Shown here: piece after piece, positions 21,459-33,176 of the stretch
Numbering within the stretch: the stretch's first letter is position 1
Layout: the number at the start of each line of letters is the position of its first letter
Assembly (NCBI RefSeq): GCF_001640365.1
Contig: NZ_LWMI01000010.1
Location: forward strand, 310,001-374,000
Origin: Candidatus Arsenophonus triatominarum
GTDB taxonomy: Bacteria; Pseudomonadota; Gammaproteobacteria; Enterobacterales; Enterobacteriaceae
Reading direction: 5' to 3'
DNA length: 64,000 nucleotides
Made by a program: the position numbers and the translations under genes
Notes under the pieces: model-generated
What the model saw: only the letters and a program-made list of their open reading frames with translations
Databases searched by the model: none
What the model was told of the DNA's origin: nothing

Positions 21459-22493
21459 AAAATAGTTGCTGAAGAGACTTGCATTTTTTGTCACGCTATA
21501 GACAATAAAAAGAGATTTAACTTAGAAAATAACGGTTTGAAATGATCAACAAAGAGCGGTTGTTACGAGATAATCGTTTATGTAAAGCAATCATTGGATT
21601 ATCAGTCGAAGAATTGAAAAATTTAGCCGCTAAATTTTCAGCTTGTTATTTGATTTATCGGAAAAAGAATCGAAAAGATCACGAGCGGCAGATGGGTGCA
21701 GGGCAGAAAGGATTTATCCCAACCCCATTAGATAAACTGCTTTTTATTTTATTGTATTTAAAATGTTATCCGACCTATGATTTGCAAGGACTTCTTTTTG
21801 GTTTAGATAGAACACGGGTATGTCGCTGGGTAAAAATATTATTGCCGGTTTTAGAGATGACCTTGGGGCGAGAATGTGTTTTGCACGCTCGTCAAATTCG
21901 CTCTGCTGAGGAATTTTTTCGCGCCTTTCCTGGAGTTAAAGGCGTCTTTATTGATGGGACAGAGCGACCTGTCCAAAAGCCTAAGAATCTGCGTCGGCGA
22001 AAAAAAATGTATTCGGGAAAGAAAAGACAGACCACTCGAAAAGGGCTTATTATGACTGACGAAACGAGGAAAATTGGATTTATCCCCATGATCAAAAATG
22101 GGCGTCGTCACGATAAACGCTCACTCGATAAAGTCGATATAATTCGCCATATTCCCCCTGAGGTAACCATCTGGGCCGATACCGGTTTTCAAGGTATAGA
22201 TAAACAGCATCCTAATACACAAATCCCAAAAAAAGGAACTCGAGAAAGACCTTTATCGCCTGAACAAAAACAAGAAAATAAAATAATCTCGGGCATCCGT
22301 ATTACGGTTGAACACGCCATCGCGGGTATCAAGCGCCTCGGTTGTATGACCCAAATTTTACGGAATCGTAGACCCTTTATTGATGATACCTTTTTACTCC
22401 TTAGTGCCGGTCTTTGGAATTTCCATCTCAGAACAGCCTAAAATTTACTTCAATCACCGAAATACCCTTATTTCACTATTAAGCAACACGCTT
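21459..22493 (+). mobile_element. IS5 family element, copy 3
   Basis: 1035 bp (two bases missing in the left untranslated end), ATT duplicated at 21456-21458 and 22494-22496. Confidence 0.93.
21542..22441 (+). CDS. IS5 family transposase, copy 3
   Basis: Full 299 residues. The most diverged copy, with changes at about five positions (for example AAKFSA, VLHARQ, VKGVFIDG, GTRERPLS). The three catalytic acids remain. Confidence 0.9.
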   Translation: MINKERLLRDNRLCKAIIGLSVEELKNLAAKFSACYLIYRKKNRKDHERQMGAGQKGFIPTPLDKLLFILLYLKCYPTYDLQGLLFGLDRTRVCRWVKILLPVLEMTLGRECVLHARQIRSAEEFFRAFPGVKGVFIDGTERPVQKPKNLRRRKKMYSGKKRQTTRKGLIMTDETRKIGFIPMIKNGRRHDKRSLDKVDIIRHIPPEVTIWADTGFQGIDKQHPNTQIPKKGTRERPLSPEQKQENKIISGIRITVEHAIAGIKRLGCMTQILRNRRPFIDDTFLLLSAGLWNFHLRTA

Positions 22494-24089
22494 ATTGATT
22501 GCCAAAACACGTAGTAAAAAAATAGAGATGGTCCATTATCAATATTCAGGTAATGAACATGATGTTATTGCTGGCATAGGTTTAGTTAATTTACTTTGGC
22601 ATAATCTAACAACTGTTGAATCAATTCCTATTGATTATCGTATTTATGATAAAGATTCTGATGGAAAAACAAAAAACACGCACTTTTCCGAAATACTCGC
22701 TCTTGCTAAAAAAAGAGGGATCATACCAGAAGCGGTAGTGATGGATGCCTGGTATTCTAGCCTGGATAATCTGAAATCAATTCGCTCTCATGGTTGGGTC
22801 TGGGTAACCACGCTGAGGAAAAACAGGATTGTTAACCATAACAAACAACTGAACAAGTTAGACATCTCAGAAGAAGGAACTTCAATACACTTACGAGGCT
22901 ACGGTTGGGTGACTGTTTTCAAATTTACAGCCAAAAACGGCCGTATTGATTACTTAGTAAAAAACAAAGACAATCCCACCCGTCAATACGTCAAATCTAT
23001 CATGGATGCCCGTTGGTCTGTTGAAGTTTATCATCGAGAAGTTAAACAAAATTGTAGTATTGAACGCTGTCAGGCTCGCACGAGCCGAGCGCGAAGAAAT
23101 CATATTTTTCTCGCTATTTCTGCGTGGTTTGAACAACATAAACGTCGTATATCTGAAAAAATAACCCTTTATCAACAAAATTGGGACGTAATCAAAAATG
23201 CTATTACTGAGCACATCCGTGTTTTATTAGCGTACCCAAATTAGTTTTGTGAGAAACTCGTGTAGTAATGAACTAAGAAAAAAAGGAATTTTTGTTTCGG
23301 GAAGTGGTGTTCGTTCTATTTGGCTACGTCATCATCTTGAAAATTTTAAAAAACGTCTAAAGGCGTTAGAAGATAAAATAGCGACAGAAGGGATTATCCT
23401 GTCAGAATCACAAATCAGTGCACTCGAAAAAAAAGCACAGGATGATGAGGCCAATGGTGAGATTGAAACAGCACATCAGGGTTATTTGGGGTCACAGGAC
23501 ACTTTATTATGTCGGTCATTTAAAAGGCGTTGGTCGTGTTTATCAACAGACTTACATTGACACTTACAGTAAAGTCGTTCATTGTAAGCTTTACACAACG
23601 AAAAGCGGGATAACGGCGGTAGATTTATTAAATGACAAGGTTCTGCCTTTTTACACCCAGCATGGATTACCTATTTTACGTATACTGACGGACAGAGGCA
23701 GTGAGTATTGTGGTAAAGTTGAACATCACGATTATCAACTTTATCTATCTATCAACGATATTGATCATACAAAAACTAAAGCTCGTTCACCTCAAACCAA
23801 TGGGATTTGTGAACGCTTTCATAAAACTGTATTACAAGAGTTCTATCAGGTGGCTTTTTGTAAGAAAATCTATAGAGCTTTAGATGAATTACAAGCTGAT
23901 TTAGATAAATGGTTAGCGGAATATAATAACCAACGCACTCATCAAGGAAAAATGTGTTGCGGTCGAACGCCTATGGCAACTTTATACGAGGGAAAACAAC
24001 TTTGGAGAGAAAAAGATTTAAATCAAATTTAACCTGACAGATACTGTATAAATAACCGGTAACTGTCAGATCAAGTCTGAGCTACTACA

Positions 24090-24246
24090 TGTTTGATTGA
24101 TTCCATCCTCTTCCGATAAATATTTCATAATTAATAACTGTTCTGGTGATAAATTAAACGGACTCAGTATCTCTTTTATTATCTTACATGTTTGTAACAG
24201 ATCGGTTTGATGAATAAATTTATAAAAAACATTTCGCTTGATGCAC
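24090..24246 (-). pseudogene. Possible MarR-type regulator, N-terminal scrap
   Basis: On the complement, a 50-residue open stretch runs into the IS481 end: KRNVFYKFIHQTDLLQTCK, IIKEILSPFNLSPEQLLIMK, YLSEEDGINQT. The LSPEQ-hxILxYL-xxxDGINQT pattern resembles the start of MarR-family winged-helix regulators. No start codon is visible and the remainder is gone. The assignment is tentative. From 24247 to 24507 the sequence is AT-rich with nothing else I can name; it should contain the moeA promoter. Confidence 0.35.
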
Positions 24247-24507
24247 CCTTAATATACAAATAATTTGCTGCAGCAAAATTTCTGTGTAATCAGTTTAATA
24301 AAATCCAGATTTAAAAAGAAGTCAGCGGCAAATTTTAATATTAAGCGTGCAATTTCAGTCAGCTCTATTTTTTATCTAATATTTTATTATTTCTTATAGT
24401 AGATAACTTCTTTGTTAATAAGTGAGATTGTTGTCATAATACACTGAAAATATTTGGCAAAATTATGCCAATATCAGTCAAAACGGTAGTATTATTTGGA
24501 GCCAAAT

Positions 24508-25752
24508 ATGGAGCATTATCATACCGACCAATTATTATCGCTGAAGGAAGCATTAAATAATATATTTACCCTAATCACCCCAATTGTAGAAAAAGAAATT
24601 ATCCCACTAACAGAATCAATTAATCGCATTACTGCCAGAGAAATTATATCGCCAATTAATGTCCCTCCATTCGATAATTCAGCCATGGATGGTTATGCAA
24701 TACGCTTTAATGATTGGCATGACGCCGCCCCATTGATTGTTGCGGGTAAAGCTCTAGCTGGTTCTCCTTTTCGTGATCCGCTGCCAGCCAAGTCTTGTAT
24801 TCGCATTATGACAGGAGCGCCGATCCCCTCTGGCGTTGATACGGTCATCATGCAAGAAAACACCCGGTTAGTTGAAAATACCATTAGTTTCACTCAGCCA
24901 ATAAAACCAGGTAGTAATATTCGTTTTGCCGGCGAAGATATTCGACAAGGTGATACGGTATTGACAATAGGCAGCAAACTTTCTGCCACTCAGATATCCC
25001 TTATTGCATCATTGGGAGTAAGTGAGATTGAAGTTTTTCGCCAGTTGAAAGTGGCTATTTTCTCTACTGGCGATGAACTACAAACTATTGGCCAGCCACT
25101 GGCTGCCGGTCAAATCTATGATACCAATCGGCTGGCAATACGCTTGATGTTAGAAAAAATGAACTGCCAAGTGATTGATTTAGGAATTATTGCCGATGAG
25201 CCTGGCAAACTCTATCAAGCGTTTAAACAAGCGGATCAACAAGCCGATCTGGTTATTAGCAGCGGTGGTGTGTCGGTGGGGAAAGCTGATTATACCAAGC
25301 AGATCCTTAATGAAATAGGCAGCATCAATTTTTGGCAACTGGCAATCAAACCAGGTAAACCATTTGCCTTTGGTAAACTAAAATCTGCTTGGTTTTGTGG
25401 TTTACCCGGTAATGCTGTATCCGCTATAGTCACCTTTTATCAACTGGTACAACCCATTATCAATCACCTTTCCGCTTTTAGCCAATGGCAAAGTACACCC
25501 TATTTAAAAGCGCGCACCACCAGCCTGATAAAAACATCACCAGGACGCCGCCTTGAGTTCCAACGAGGGGTTGCCAGGGTAAATTCTCAAGCCGATTTAG
25601 AGGTAACCCCCATGCCACAACAAGGTTCACACATTTTGAGTTCCTTTAACCAAAGTAACTGTTTTATCGTTTTAGAGCAAAATCGTGGCGCGGTTGACGC
25701 AGGTGAATTAGTTGACATTGAGTATTTTAATCATTTATTAATAAGTGAATAA
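24508..25752 (+). CDS. moeA: Molybdopterin molybdenumtransferase
   Basis: 414 residues from ATG 24508, seven bases after a TTGGAG ribosome site; the TTG at 24496 is inside that site. MoeA inserts molybdate into adenylylated molybdopterin to give the finished cofactor. Domains I, II and IV surround the MoCF-like domain III: PPFDNSAMDGYAI (about 50-62), GEDIRQGD, IFSTGDEL (about 184-191), QIYDTNR, SSGGVSVGKADYTK (about 250-263), KPGKPFAFGK and GLPGNAVSA. All are complete. It forms an operon with moeB, with two bases between stop and ATG. Other Moco genes lie at 53-55 kb. Confidence 0.95.
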   Translation: MEHYHTDQLLSLKEALNNIFTLITPIVEKEIIPLTESINRITAREIISPINVPPFDNSAMDGYAIRFNDWHDAAPLIVAGKALAGSPFRDPLPAKSCIRIMTGAPIPSGVDTVIMQENTRLVENTISFTQPIKPGSNIRFAGEDIRQGDTVLTIGSKLSATQISLIASLGVSEIEVFRQLKVAIFSTGDELQTIGQPLAAGQIYDTNRLAIRLMLEKMNCQVIDLGIIADEPGKLYQAFKQADQQADLVISSGGVSVGKADYTKQILNEIGSINFWQLAIKPGKPFAFGKLKSAWFCGLPGNAVSAIVTFYQLVQPIINHLSAFSQWQSTPYLKARTTSLIKTSPGRRLEFQRGVARVNSQADLEVTPMPQQGSHILSSFNQSNCFIVLEQNRGAVDAGELVDIEYFNHLLISE

Positions 25753-25754
25753 GT

Positions 25755-26516
25755 ATGGCTATTGAATTATCTGATCAAGAGTTACTCCGTTATAATCGCC
25801 AAATTATTTTACAAAACTTCGATTTTGACGGACAAGAAAAACTAAAAGCAGCAAAAGTGTTGATTGTCGGAATGGGTGGTTTAGGTTGTGCCGCCGCTCA
25901 ATATTTAGCCGCAGCAGGCATCGGGCAGCTGACATTATTGGATTTTGATACCGTTTCTCTACCAAATTTGCAACGGCAAATCCTATATAACGTCCAATCT
26001 ATCGGTAGCGCAAAAGTTGACTCGGCCAAAACCACATTACATAAAATAAATCCGTACATAGAAATTTCTACGGTTAATAGAAAACTGGCAGAATATGAAC
26101 TGAATACTTTAATCAAACAACAAGATGTAATTGTTGATTGTACCGATAATGTGACTATTCGCGAACAGCTTAATCACCTATGTTTAACGCTAAAGCGCCC
26201 ATTAATATCAGGTGCAGCTATTCGCATGGAAGGACAACTGGTGGTATTAACTTATCAAGATAATACCCCCTGCTATCACTGTTTAAGTCGTTTATTTGGT
26301 GAAAATAATCTCTCTTGCATCGAAACCGGCGTTATGTCTCCACTGGTTGGTATTATTGGTAGCTTGCAAGCGATGGAAACACTAAAATTACTCACTAACT
26401 ATGGTAAAATTATCAGCGGAAAAGTGCTATTTTATGATGCTATGTCAACAGAATTTCGAACGATTAATTTAATGCCTGATCCTAATTGTGAAATCTGTCA
26501 GGCAACCACCATATAG
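25755..26516 (+). CDS. moeB: Molybdopterin-synthase adenylyltransferase
   Basis: 253 residues. MoeB adenylates the C-terminal Gly-Gly of MoaD so that it can be charged with sulfur. It is an E1-like Rossmann enzyme: RYNRQIILQNFDFDGQEKL (arginine finger, about 13-31), VLIVGMGGLGCAAAQYLA (nucleotide binding, about 36-53), LLDFDTVSLPNLQRQ, DCTDNVTIR, and two zinc Cys pairs CYHC (about 172-175) and CEIC (about 246-249). Complete. It relies on MoaD, whose GG tail is intact at 53.46 kb. Confidence 0.95.
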   Translation: MAIELSDQELLRYNRQIILQNFDFDGQEKLKAAKVLIVGMGGLGCAAAQYLAAAGIGQLTLLDFDTVSLPNLQRQILYNVQSIGSAKVDSAKTTLHKINPYIEISTVNRKLAEYELNTLIKQQDVIVDCTDNVTIREQLNHLCLTLKRPLISGAAIRMEGQLVVLTYQDNTPCYHCLSRLFGENNLSCIETGVMSPLVGIIGSLQAMETLKLLTNYGKIISGKVLFYDAMSTEFRTINLMPDPNCEICQATTI

Positions 26517-26524
26517 AGCTAACT

Positions 26525-26611
26525 TTTATAGCTGTGAGACCAATATATCACTTTTTAATTATTTGTTTTGTTAGTACTAACCAAGTGATGAAAAATTAAC
26601 ACAGCTATAAA
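26525..26611. terminator. Nested hairpin between convergent moeB and LOG remnant
   Basis: A 12-bp perfect outer stem pairs TTTATAGCTGTG (26525-26536) with CACAGCTATAAA (26600-26611); a 7-bp inner stem pairs ATCACTT (26547-26553) with AAGTGAT (26583-26589). It lies between convergent genes, where a two-way terminator is expected, but the loops are long and the U tract is weak. The right arm overlaps the stop codon of the neighbouring gene. Confidence 0.4.
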
Positions 26612-26831
26612 TCATCATAAATTTTTACTGAAGGTCCCGTGTAGTGTAAAAAACGATCAAGTAAATTGGCCGCCTTATCTTCAACAATCGCCATATGTCG
26701 ATATTTTTCTTGTAAAAACTTTTCATCAACCATTTTTTCTATCATAGCAACTAACGGTGCCCAATAATTATTAACATTTAATAAGCCGCATGGTTTTGTA
26801 TGTAAGCCAATTTGACCCCAAGTAAAAACTT
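26605..26831 (-). pseudogene. LOG family (TIGR00730) protein, C-terminal remnant
   Basis: About 75 C-terminal residues are open: EVFTWGQIGLHTKPCGLLNV, NNYWAPLVAMIEKMVDEKFL, YRHMAIVEDKAANLLDRF, ending KIYDDL. This matches the LOG family (nucleotide 5'-monophosphate phosphoribohydrolases, the lysine-decarboxylase-like fold), in which the segment follows the PGGxGT motif. That motif and the N-terminal half are gone, replaced by a MITE-1 and an IS481. Confidence 0.8.
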
Positions 26832-27003
26832 CACGAGTTTCGCACCAATAAAAAACGCTCTATTTTTAAGTTTAATTCAGCATAATATATAAATAGACAA
26901 AATCTTATAAATTAAAAGCAACTTATTGTAATTTAAACAAATTTATACGTTTTAGTAACTTGCAAATTAACCATTGCTTTTAAGCCATTTCTGGAATTTT
27001 ATA
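26832..27003 (-). mobile_element. MITE-1, copy 6, truncated
   Basis: 172 bp; the last 20 bp are missing where IS481 copy c begins. Confidence 0.88.
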
Positions 27004-27933
27004 TGTGGTAGCTCAGACTTTATCTGACAGATGCTGGTTATTTATACAGTACCTGTCAGGTTAAATTTGATTTAAATCTTTTTCTCTCCAAAGTTGTTTT
27101 CCATCGCGTAAAGTTGCCATAGGCGTTCGACCGCACACATTTTTCCTTGATGAGTGCGTTGGTTATTATATTCCGCTAACCATTTATCTAAATCAGCTTG
27201 TAATTCATCTAAAGCCCTATAGATTTTCTTACGAAAAGCCACCTGATAGAACTCTTGTAATACAGTTTTATGAAAGCGTTCACAAATCCCATTAGTTTGA
27301 GGTGAACGAACTTTGGTTTTTGTATGATCAATATCATTGATAGCGAGATAAAGTTGATAATCGTGATGTTCAACTTTACCACAATACTCACAGCCTCTGT
27401 CCGTCAGTATACGTAACACCGGTAACCCATGCTGGGAATAAAAAGGGAGAACCTTGTCATTTAATAAATCTGCCGCCGTTATCGCGCTTTTTGTTGTGTA
27501 AAGCTTACAATGAACGACTTTACTGTAAGTATCAATGTAAGTTTGTTGATAAACACGACCAACATAAAAAGTATCTTGTGAACCCAGATAACCTGGATGC
27601 GCTGTTTCAATCTCACCACAGGCTTCATCATCTTGCGCTTTCTTTTCTAGAGCACTGATTTGTGATTCTGACAGGATAATTCCTTCTGTTGCGATTTTAT
27701 CTTCAAGCGCTTTTAGGCGTTTTGTAAAATTTTCGAGATTATGGCGCAGCCAAATAGAGCGAACGCCACTCCCCGAAACAAAAATGCCTTTTTTTCTTAG
27801 TTCATTACTACTGCGGTGTTGACCGTGTGCAGGGTATTCAATCGCATACTCAACTACAGCGCTTTCAATCTGTTCATCTACTCTATATTTTTACGTTAGG
27901 CACCCGTCGATTTTGATTAATTAAAGCGTCTAT
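27004..27933 (-). mobile_element. IS481 family element, copy c, 3' part with broken transposase
   Basis: Right end (TGTGGTAGCTCAG, one base changed) at 27004. The transposase reads backward from 27933 to the stop at 27061-27063. Damage: a lost base near 27137 and an 18-bp in-frame deletion near 27565 between GTCGGTC/GTTGGTC repeats. The N-terminal third is missing, cut at the IS3 end. Confidence 0.87.
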
Positions 27934-29180
<1,247 letters not shown>

Positions 29181-29734
29181 CTTTCGTTGGTTTTTGGATG
29201 GAATAGAGTTTTTTTTATAGGTTAATCCCAGCTTTTTAAGGGATTGCCAAATAGTCTTTTACAAACACCGAATCGCTCTGCCCGTTCCTTTTGGTAAGCA
29301 TCTGGATACTAAGCATGTTGCTCAATAGTGAAATAAAGTTGCTTAAAATAAAAACAAGTTAGATACATCTAAAAAATACAAAAATAGTTTATTTTTTAAT
29401 CTTACATAGGTTATTTTTATTGCAAAAATTGATGATTTTATCATCATCGGCTGGTTTTTTTGTAAGTCATAATTAATTTTGCTATTGAGCAACAGGCTTA
29501 CTGTTCCACATCTTTTGCTAAAGCATTTTTATCGAGCTTCCTCTTACGTGGCGTTGAATTTTTTGGCTCTGGTCGTTTAAGCCAACGTACTAAAGACGCT
29601 TTTCCAATACGGAATTGTTTCGCAGTTTCTCGAATTGTTAAACCTTCGGCTTTCCTTACAGATATTACTTTACGTCGAAAATCAATTGTATAACTCATAA
29701 CACACCTTGTAATCAAAATTAAGTCGCCTAGCTA
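29181..29734 (-). mobile_element. IS630 family element, copy 7, fragment carrying MITE-2
   Basis: Only the end with the HTH half remains; it starts abruptly at the IS3 border. A base is missing near 29260 and a MITE-2 interrupts DVEQYPDAY. It is the only IS630 hit by a MITE, so it is an older copy. Sequence 29737-29751 after its right end is a 15-bp scrap of the IS481 transposase start. Confidence 0.87.
29311..29499 (-). mobile_element. MITE-2, copy 2
   Basis: 189 bp, ACT duplicated (29308-29310, 29500-29502), in IS630 copy 7. Confidence 0.92.
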
Positions 29735-29751
29735 TATTTGTTTGATACATA

Positions 29752-30439
29752 AAAATAGTTGCTGAATAGAGACTTGCATTTTTTGTCACGCTATAGACAA
29801 TAAAAAGAGGTTTAACTTAGAAAATAACGGTTTGAAATGATCAACAAAGAGCGGTTGTTACGAGATAATCGTTTATGTAAAGCAATCATTGGATTATCAG
29901 TCGAAGAATTGAAAAATTTAGCCGCTGAATTTTCAGCTTGTTATTTGATTTATCGGAAAAAGAATCGAAAAGATCACGAGCGGCAGATGGGTGCAGGGCA
30001 GAAAGGATTTATCCCAACCCCATTAGATAAACTGCTTTTTATTTTATTGTATTTAAAATGTTATCCGACCTATGATTTGCAAGGACTTCTTTTTGGTTTA
30101 GATAGAACACGGGTATGTCGCTGGGTAAAAATATTATTGCCGGTTTTAGAGATGACCTTGGGGCGCGAATGTGTTTTGCCCGCTCGTCAAATTCGCTCTG
30201 CTGAGGAATTTTTTCGCGCCTTTCCTGGAGTTAAAGACGTCTTTATTGATGGGACAGAGCGACCTGTCCAAAAGCCTAAGAATCTGCGTCGGCGAAAAAA
30301 AATGTATTCGGGAAAGAAAAGACAGACCACTCGAAAAGGGCTTATTATGACTGACGAAACGAGGAAAATTGGATTTATCCCCATGATCAAAAATGGGCGC
30401 CGTCACGATAAACGCTTACTCGATAAAGTCGATATAATT
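29752..30439 (+). mobile_element. IS5 family element, copy 4, truncated
   Basis: Left end present; the element stops at 30439 where IS481 copy d begins. The last third is missing. Confidence 0.9.
29837..30439 (+). pseudogene. IS5 transposase, copy 4, truncated
   Basis: Identical to copy 1 through DKVDI (about 200 residues), then runs into the IS481 end. It lacks the second Asp and the Glu of the DDE triad, so it cannot be active. Confidence 0.9.
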
Positions 30440-31633
30440 TGTATTAGTCTTAACTTAATCCGACAATTCTGATTTAAAAAAGAGCGTTACCGGTTTTAAT
30501 TAACATCATTAGATAATTAAATAAAAGGTAATTCTATGTATCAAACAAATAATCCTATCATCAAACATAAAGTCGGGTTACTTAACCTCGCTGAAGAGCT
30601 TAATAACGTCTCAAAAGCCTGTAAGATTATGGGGGTATCCCGAGATACGTTTTATCGCTACCAGGAACTTGTTAACGATGGTGGGATAGACGCTTTAATT
30701 AATCAAAATCGACGGGTGCCTAACGTAAAAAATAGAGTAGATGAACAGATTGAAAGCGCTGTAGTCGAGTATGCGATTGAATACCCTGCACACGGTCAAC
30801 ACCGTAGTAGTAATGAACTAAGAAAAAAAGGCATTTTTGTTTCGGGGAGTGGCGTTCGCTCTATTTGGCTGCGCCATAATCTCGAAAATTTTACAAAACG
30901 CCTAAAAGCGCTTGAAGATAAAATCGCAACAGAAGGAATTATCCTGTCAGAATCACAAATCAGTGCTCTAGAAAAGAAAGCGCAAGATGATGAAGCCTGT
31001 GGTGAGATTGAAACAGCGCATCCAGGTTATCTGGGTTCACAAGATACTTTTTATGTCGGTCATTTAAAAGGCGTTGGTCGTGTTTATCAACAAACTTACA
31101 TTGATACTTACAGTAAAGTCGTTCATTGTAAGCTTTACACAACAAAAAGCGCGATAACGGCGGCAGATTTATTAAATGACAAGGTTCTCCCTTTTTATTC
31201 CCAGCATGGGTTACCGGTGTTACGTATACTGACGGACAGAGGCAGTGAGTATTGTGGTAAAGTTGAACATCACGATTATCAACTTTATCTCGCTATCAAT
31301 GATATTGATCATACAAAAACTAAAGCTCGTTCACCTCAAACTAATGGGATTTGTGAACGCTTTCATAAAACTGTATTACAAGAGTTCTATCAGGTGGCTT
31401 TTCGTAAGAAAATCTATAGGGCTTTAAATGAATTACAAGCTGATTTAGATAAATGGTTAGCGGAATATAATAACCAACGCACTCATCAAGGAAAAATGTG
31501 TTGCGGTCGAACGCCTATGGCAACTTTACACGATGGAAAACAACTTTGGAGAGAGAAAGATTTAAATCAAATTTAACCTGACAGGTACTGTATAAATAAC
31601 CGGTAACTGTCAGATTAAGTCTGAGCTACTACA
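30440..31633 (+). mobile_element. IS481 family element, copy d, complete
   Basis: 1194 bp from TGTATTAG to CTACTACA, the only uninterrupted complete IS481 in the window. It abuts a truncated IS5 on the left, so it either inserted there or the junction arose by deletion. Confidence 0.92.
30536..31576 (+). CDS. IS481 family transposase, intact
   Basis: 346 residues. The N-terminal HTH is in LNNVSKACKIMGVSRDTFYRY (about 21-41), followed by a linker with a predicted coiled segment (FTKRLKALEDKIATEGIILS) and an rve-type DDE domain: QQTYIDTYSK (first Asp, about 189), RILTDRGSEY (second Asp, about 233) and QTNGICERFHK (Glu, about 276). It ends ATLHDGKQLWREKDLNQI. This is the only IS481 gene without stops or shifts, so it is the likely source of transposase for the family. 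Confidence 0.93.
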   Translation: MYQTNNPIIKHKVGLLNLAEELNNVSKACKIMGVSRDTFYRYQELVNDGGIDALINQNRRVPNVKNRVDEQIESAVVEYAIEYPAHGQHRSSNELRKKGIFVSGSGVRSIWLRHNLENFTKRLKALEDKIATEGIILSESQISALEKKAQDDEACGEIETAHPGYLGSQDTFYVGHLKGVGRVYQQTYIDTYSKVVHCKLYTTKSAITAADLLNDKVLPFYSQHGLPVLRILTDRGSEYCGKVEHHDYQLYLAINDIDHTKTKARSPQTNGICERFHKTVLQEFYQVAFRKKIYRALNELQADLDKWLAEYNNQRTHQGKMCCGRTPMATLHDGKQLWREKDLNQI

Positions 31634-31873
31634 GCCTTAGCAGACATTAATCAAATCTAACAAACGCATAAATATTTTTCATGTCATTTCTTTTTTAAAA
31701 TTAACAATTATTATAGTGAATATCCTATTTACAATCGGCATTGAAAAGAATATTTGTTTAATTATCTTTTATGTAATAATTACACAATATAATTAAGCAA
31801 ATCTTGCTATTACTGAGTTATTATTTAGTTTCCTAACATTTATTTTGTTCTCTGTTTTTGAGGTTACCTCCAG

Positions 31874-32940
31874 ATGTCATTTGTCTTAAATCAAAAGCGT
31901 AAAACGCTGTTGCCCGTATTGTTGTTGCTATGTGCAATGATATCAATACAAAGTGGAGCTTCATTAGTAAAAAGTCTATTTCCAACTATCGGTGCACTTG
32001 GCGTAACAGCTTTAAGACTATTTTTGGCAACGATTATTCTTTTTATAATTTTTAAGCTTTGGCAAAAAAAGTTACGCGGCCATTCATTAAAACATTTACT
32101 TATTTATGGTATATCCTTAGACTCAATGAATTCGCTAAGCCTGTTGCTCAATAGCAAAATTAATTATGACTTACAAAAAAACCAGCCGATGATGATAAAA
32201 TCATCAATTTTTGCATTAAAAATAACCTATGTAAGATTAAAAAATAAACTATTTTTGCATTTTTTAGATGTATCTAACTTGTTTTTATTTTAAGCAACTT
32301 TATTTCACTATTGAGCAACATGCTTGCTGTTTTATCTATCGCTAGAAAGGATCCCATGGCATTAGAGTTCACCGGCCCTTTAGCCGTAGCAATGTTCTTA
32401 TCTCGCCGCGCGATTGACTTTGTTTGGATATTAATGGTTATTGTTGGATTAGCCTTTCTACTACCTTTTGGAAATAATATTAATAGTTTAGATCCGGTTG
32501 GTATTATTTATGCCTTAGCTGCCGGTATTTGCTGGGGAATGTATATCATCTTTGGTCAGCGGGCTGGGGCGGGTTATGGTACAGCAACAGTGGCTTTAGG
32601 TTCGTTTATCTCGACATTGATTTTTTTCCGGTCAGTCTTCTTACCGTTGGCATTGAACCGCTATTTGATCTGTCAATTCTACCAATTGCACTTGCGGTGG
32701 CTATTTTGTCAACTGCCTTCCCTTACACGCTTGAAATGTTTGCCCTAACATGTATGCCGGCGAAAAAATTTGGTACCTTACATGAGTTTGGAACCGGCAA
32801 TGGGGGCCTTTATGGGCATGATATTTCTTAATGAACACTTAACATTAACCCAGTGGTTCGCTCTATTTTGTATCATTGGCGCATCAATTGGTTCAACATC
32901 TACCATGAAAACAAAAAACGAAATTGTCGAAATCAATTAA
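31874..32940 (+). pseudogene. rhtA: RhtA threonine/homoserine exporter, broken
   Basis: Inner membrane EamA/DMT-family exporter of threonine and homoserine. N-terminal MSFVLNQKRKTLLPVLLLLC and GASLVKSLFPTIGALGVTAL match RhtA, then a MITE-2 splits SLDSMNS/LFYLSLERIP. A deletion follows that puts ALEFTGPLAVAMFLSRRAIDF in another frame, then SFISTLIFF/PVSLLTVG, FPYTLEMFALTCMPAKKFGT and GMIFLNEHLTLTQWFALF in shifting frames to the TAA at 32938-32940. At least three frame changes besides the insertion. Upstream 31634-31873 is AT-rich and probably held the promoter. Confidence 0.9.
32137..32325 (+). mobile_element. MITE-2, copy 3
   Basis: 189 bp in rhtA with GCT duplicated (32134-32136, 32326-32328). 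Confidence 0.93.
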
Positions 32941-33176
32941 GTCGTTTTTCACGCCCAAACAGTGTGAATTCAAGCCTAAATTGACACTGTAACTTGTTGC
33001 TAATTTCCCTTGCATTACTATTTTTTATCACCATATTTATAATTGTAAGTTATAAAATAACGCTTAATCAATATTACCTATCAATTTTAGGATCAAATGA
33101 TAAGACTATTGATTAATAATAAGTTATTGTTTAGATAAAGTATTAATACATTATTTGATATAACGGGAGCGTAATA

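Larger units (their letters stand above)
21233..23244 (+). pseudogene. IS701/IS4-like transposase, copy C
   Basis: The N-terminal part (21233-21458, TTG start) ends at LSHDTISRWLK with a lost base before the RCFRPKDLW region. The IS5 interrupts the codon for the first catalytic region (ADDTLI). The 249-residue C-terminal part (22495-23244) is open: VVMDAWYSSLDNL, then YHREVKQNCSIERCQ, ending HIRVLLAYPN. Confidence 0.8.
21164..23262 (+). mobile_element. IS701/IS4-like element, copy C, carrying IS5
   Basis: The best delimited copy: ends CACGAGTTTCGCA at 21164 and its complement ending at 23262, with TAGTA duplicated (21159-21163, 23263-23267). Minus the IS5 it is 1061 bp. Confidence 0.9.
20887..24032 (+). 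pseudogene. IS481 transposase, copy b
   Basis: Diverged from copies a, d, e and g by several substitutions shared with copy i (for example EELHNVSKACK, HHLEN). Interrupted at codon 95, and an extra base near 23504 (DTLLCR instead of DTFYVG) breaks the second half. Confidence 0.85.
20791..24089 (+). mobile_element. IS481 family element, copy b, carrying IS701-like and IS5
   Basis: Left end is the variant TGCATTAGTCTTAACTTAAT, right end GAGCTACTACA. An IS701-like element (21164-23262) is inserted with TAGTA duplicated, and itself holds an IS5. Confidence 0.9.
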
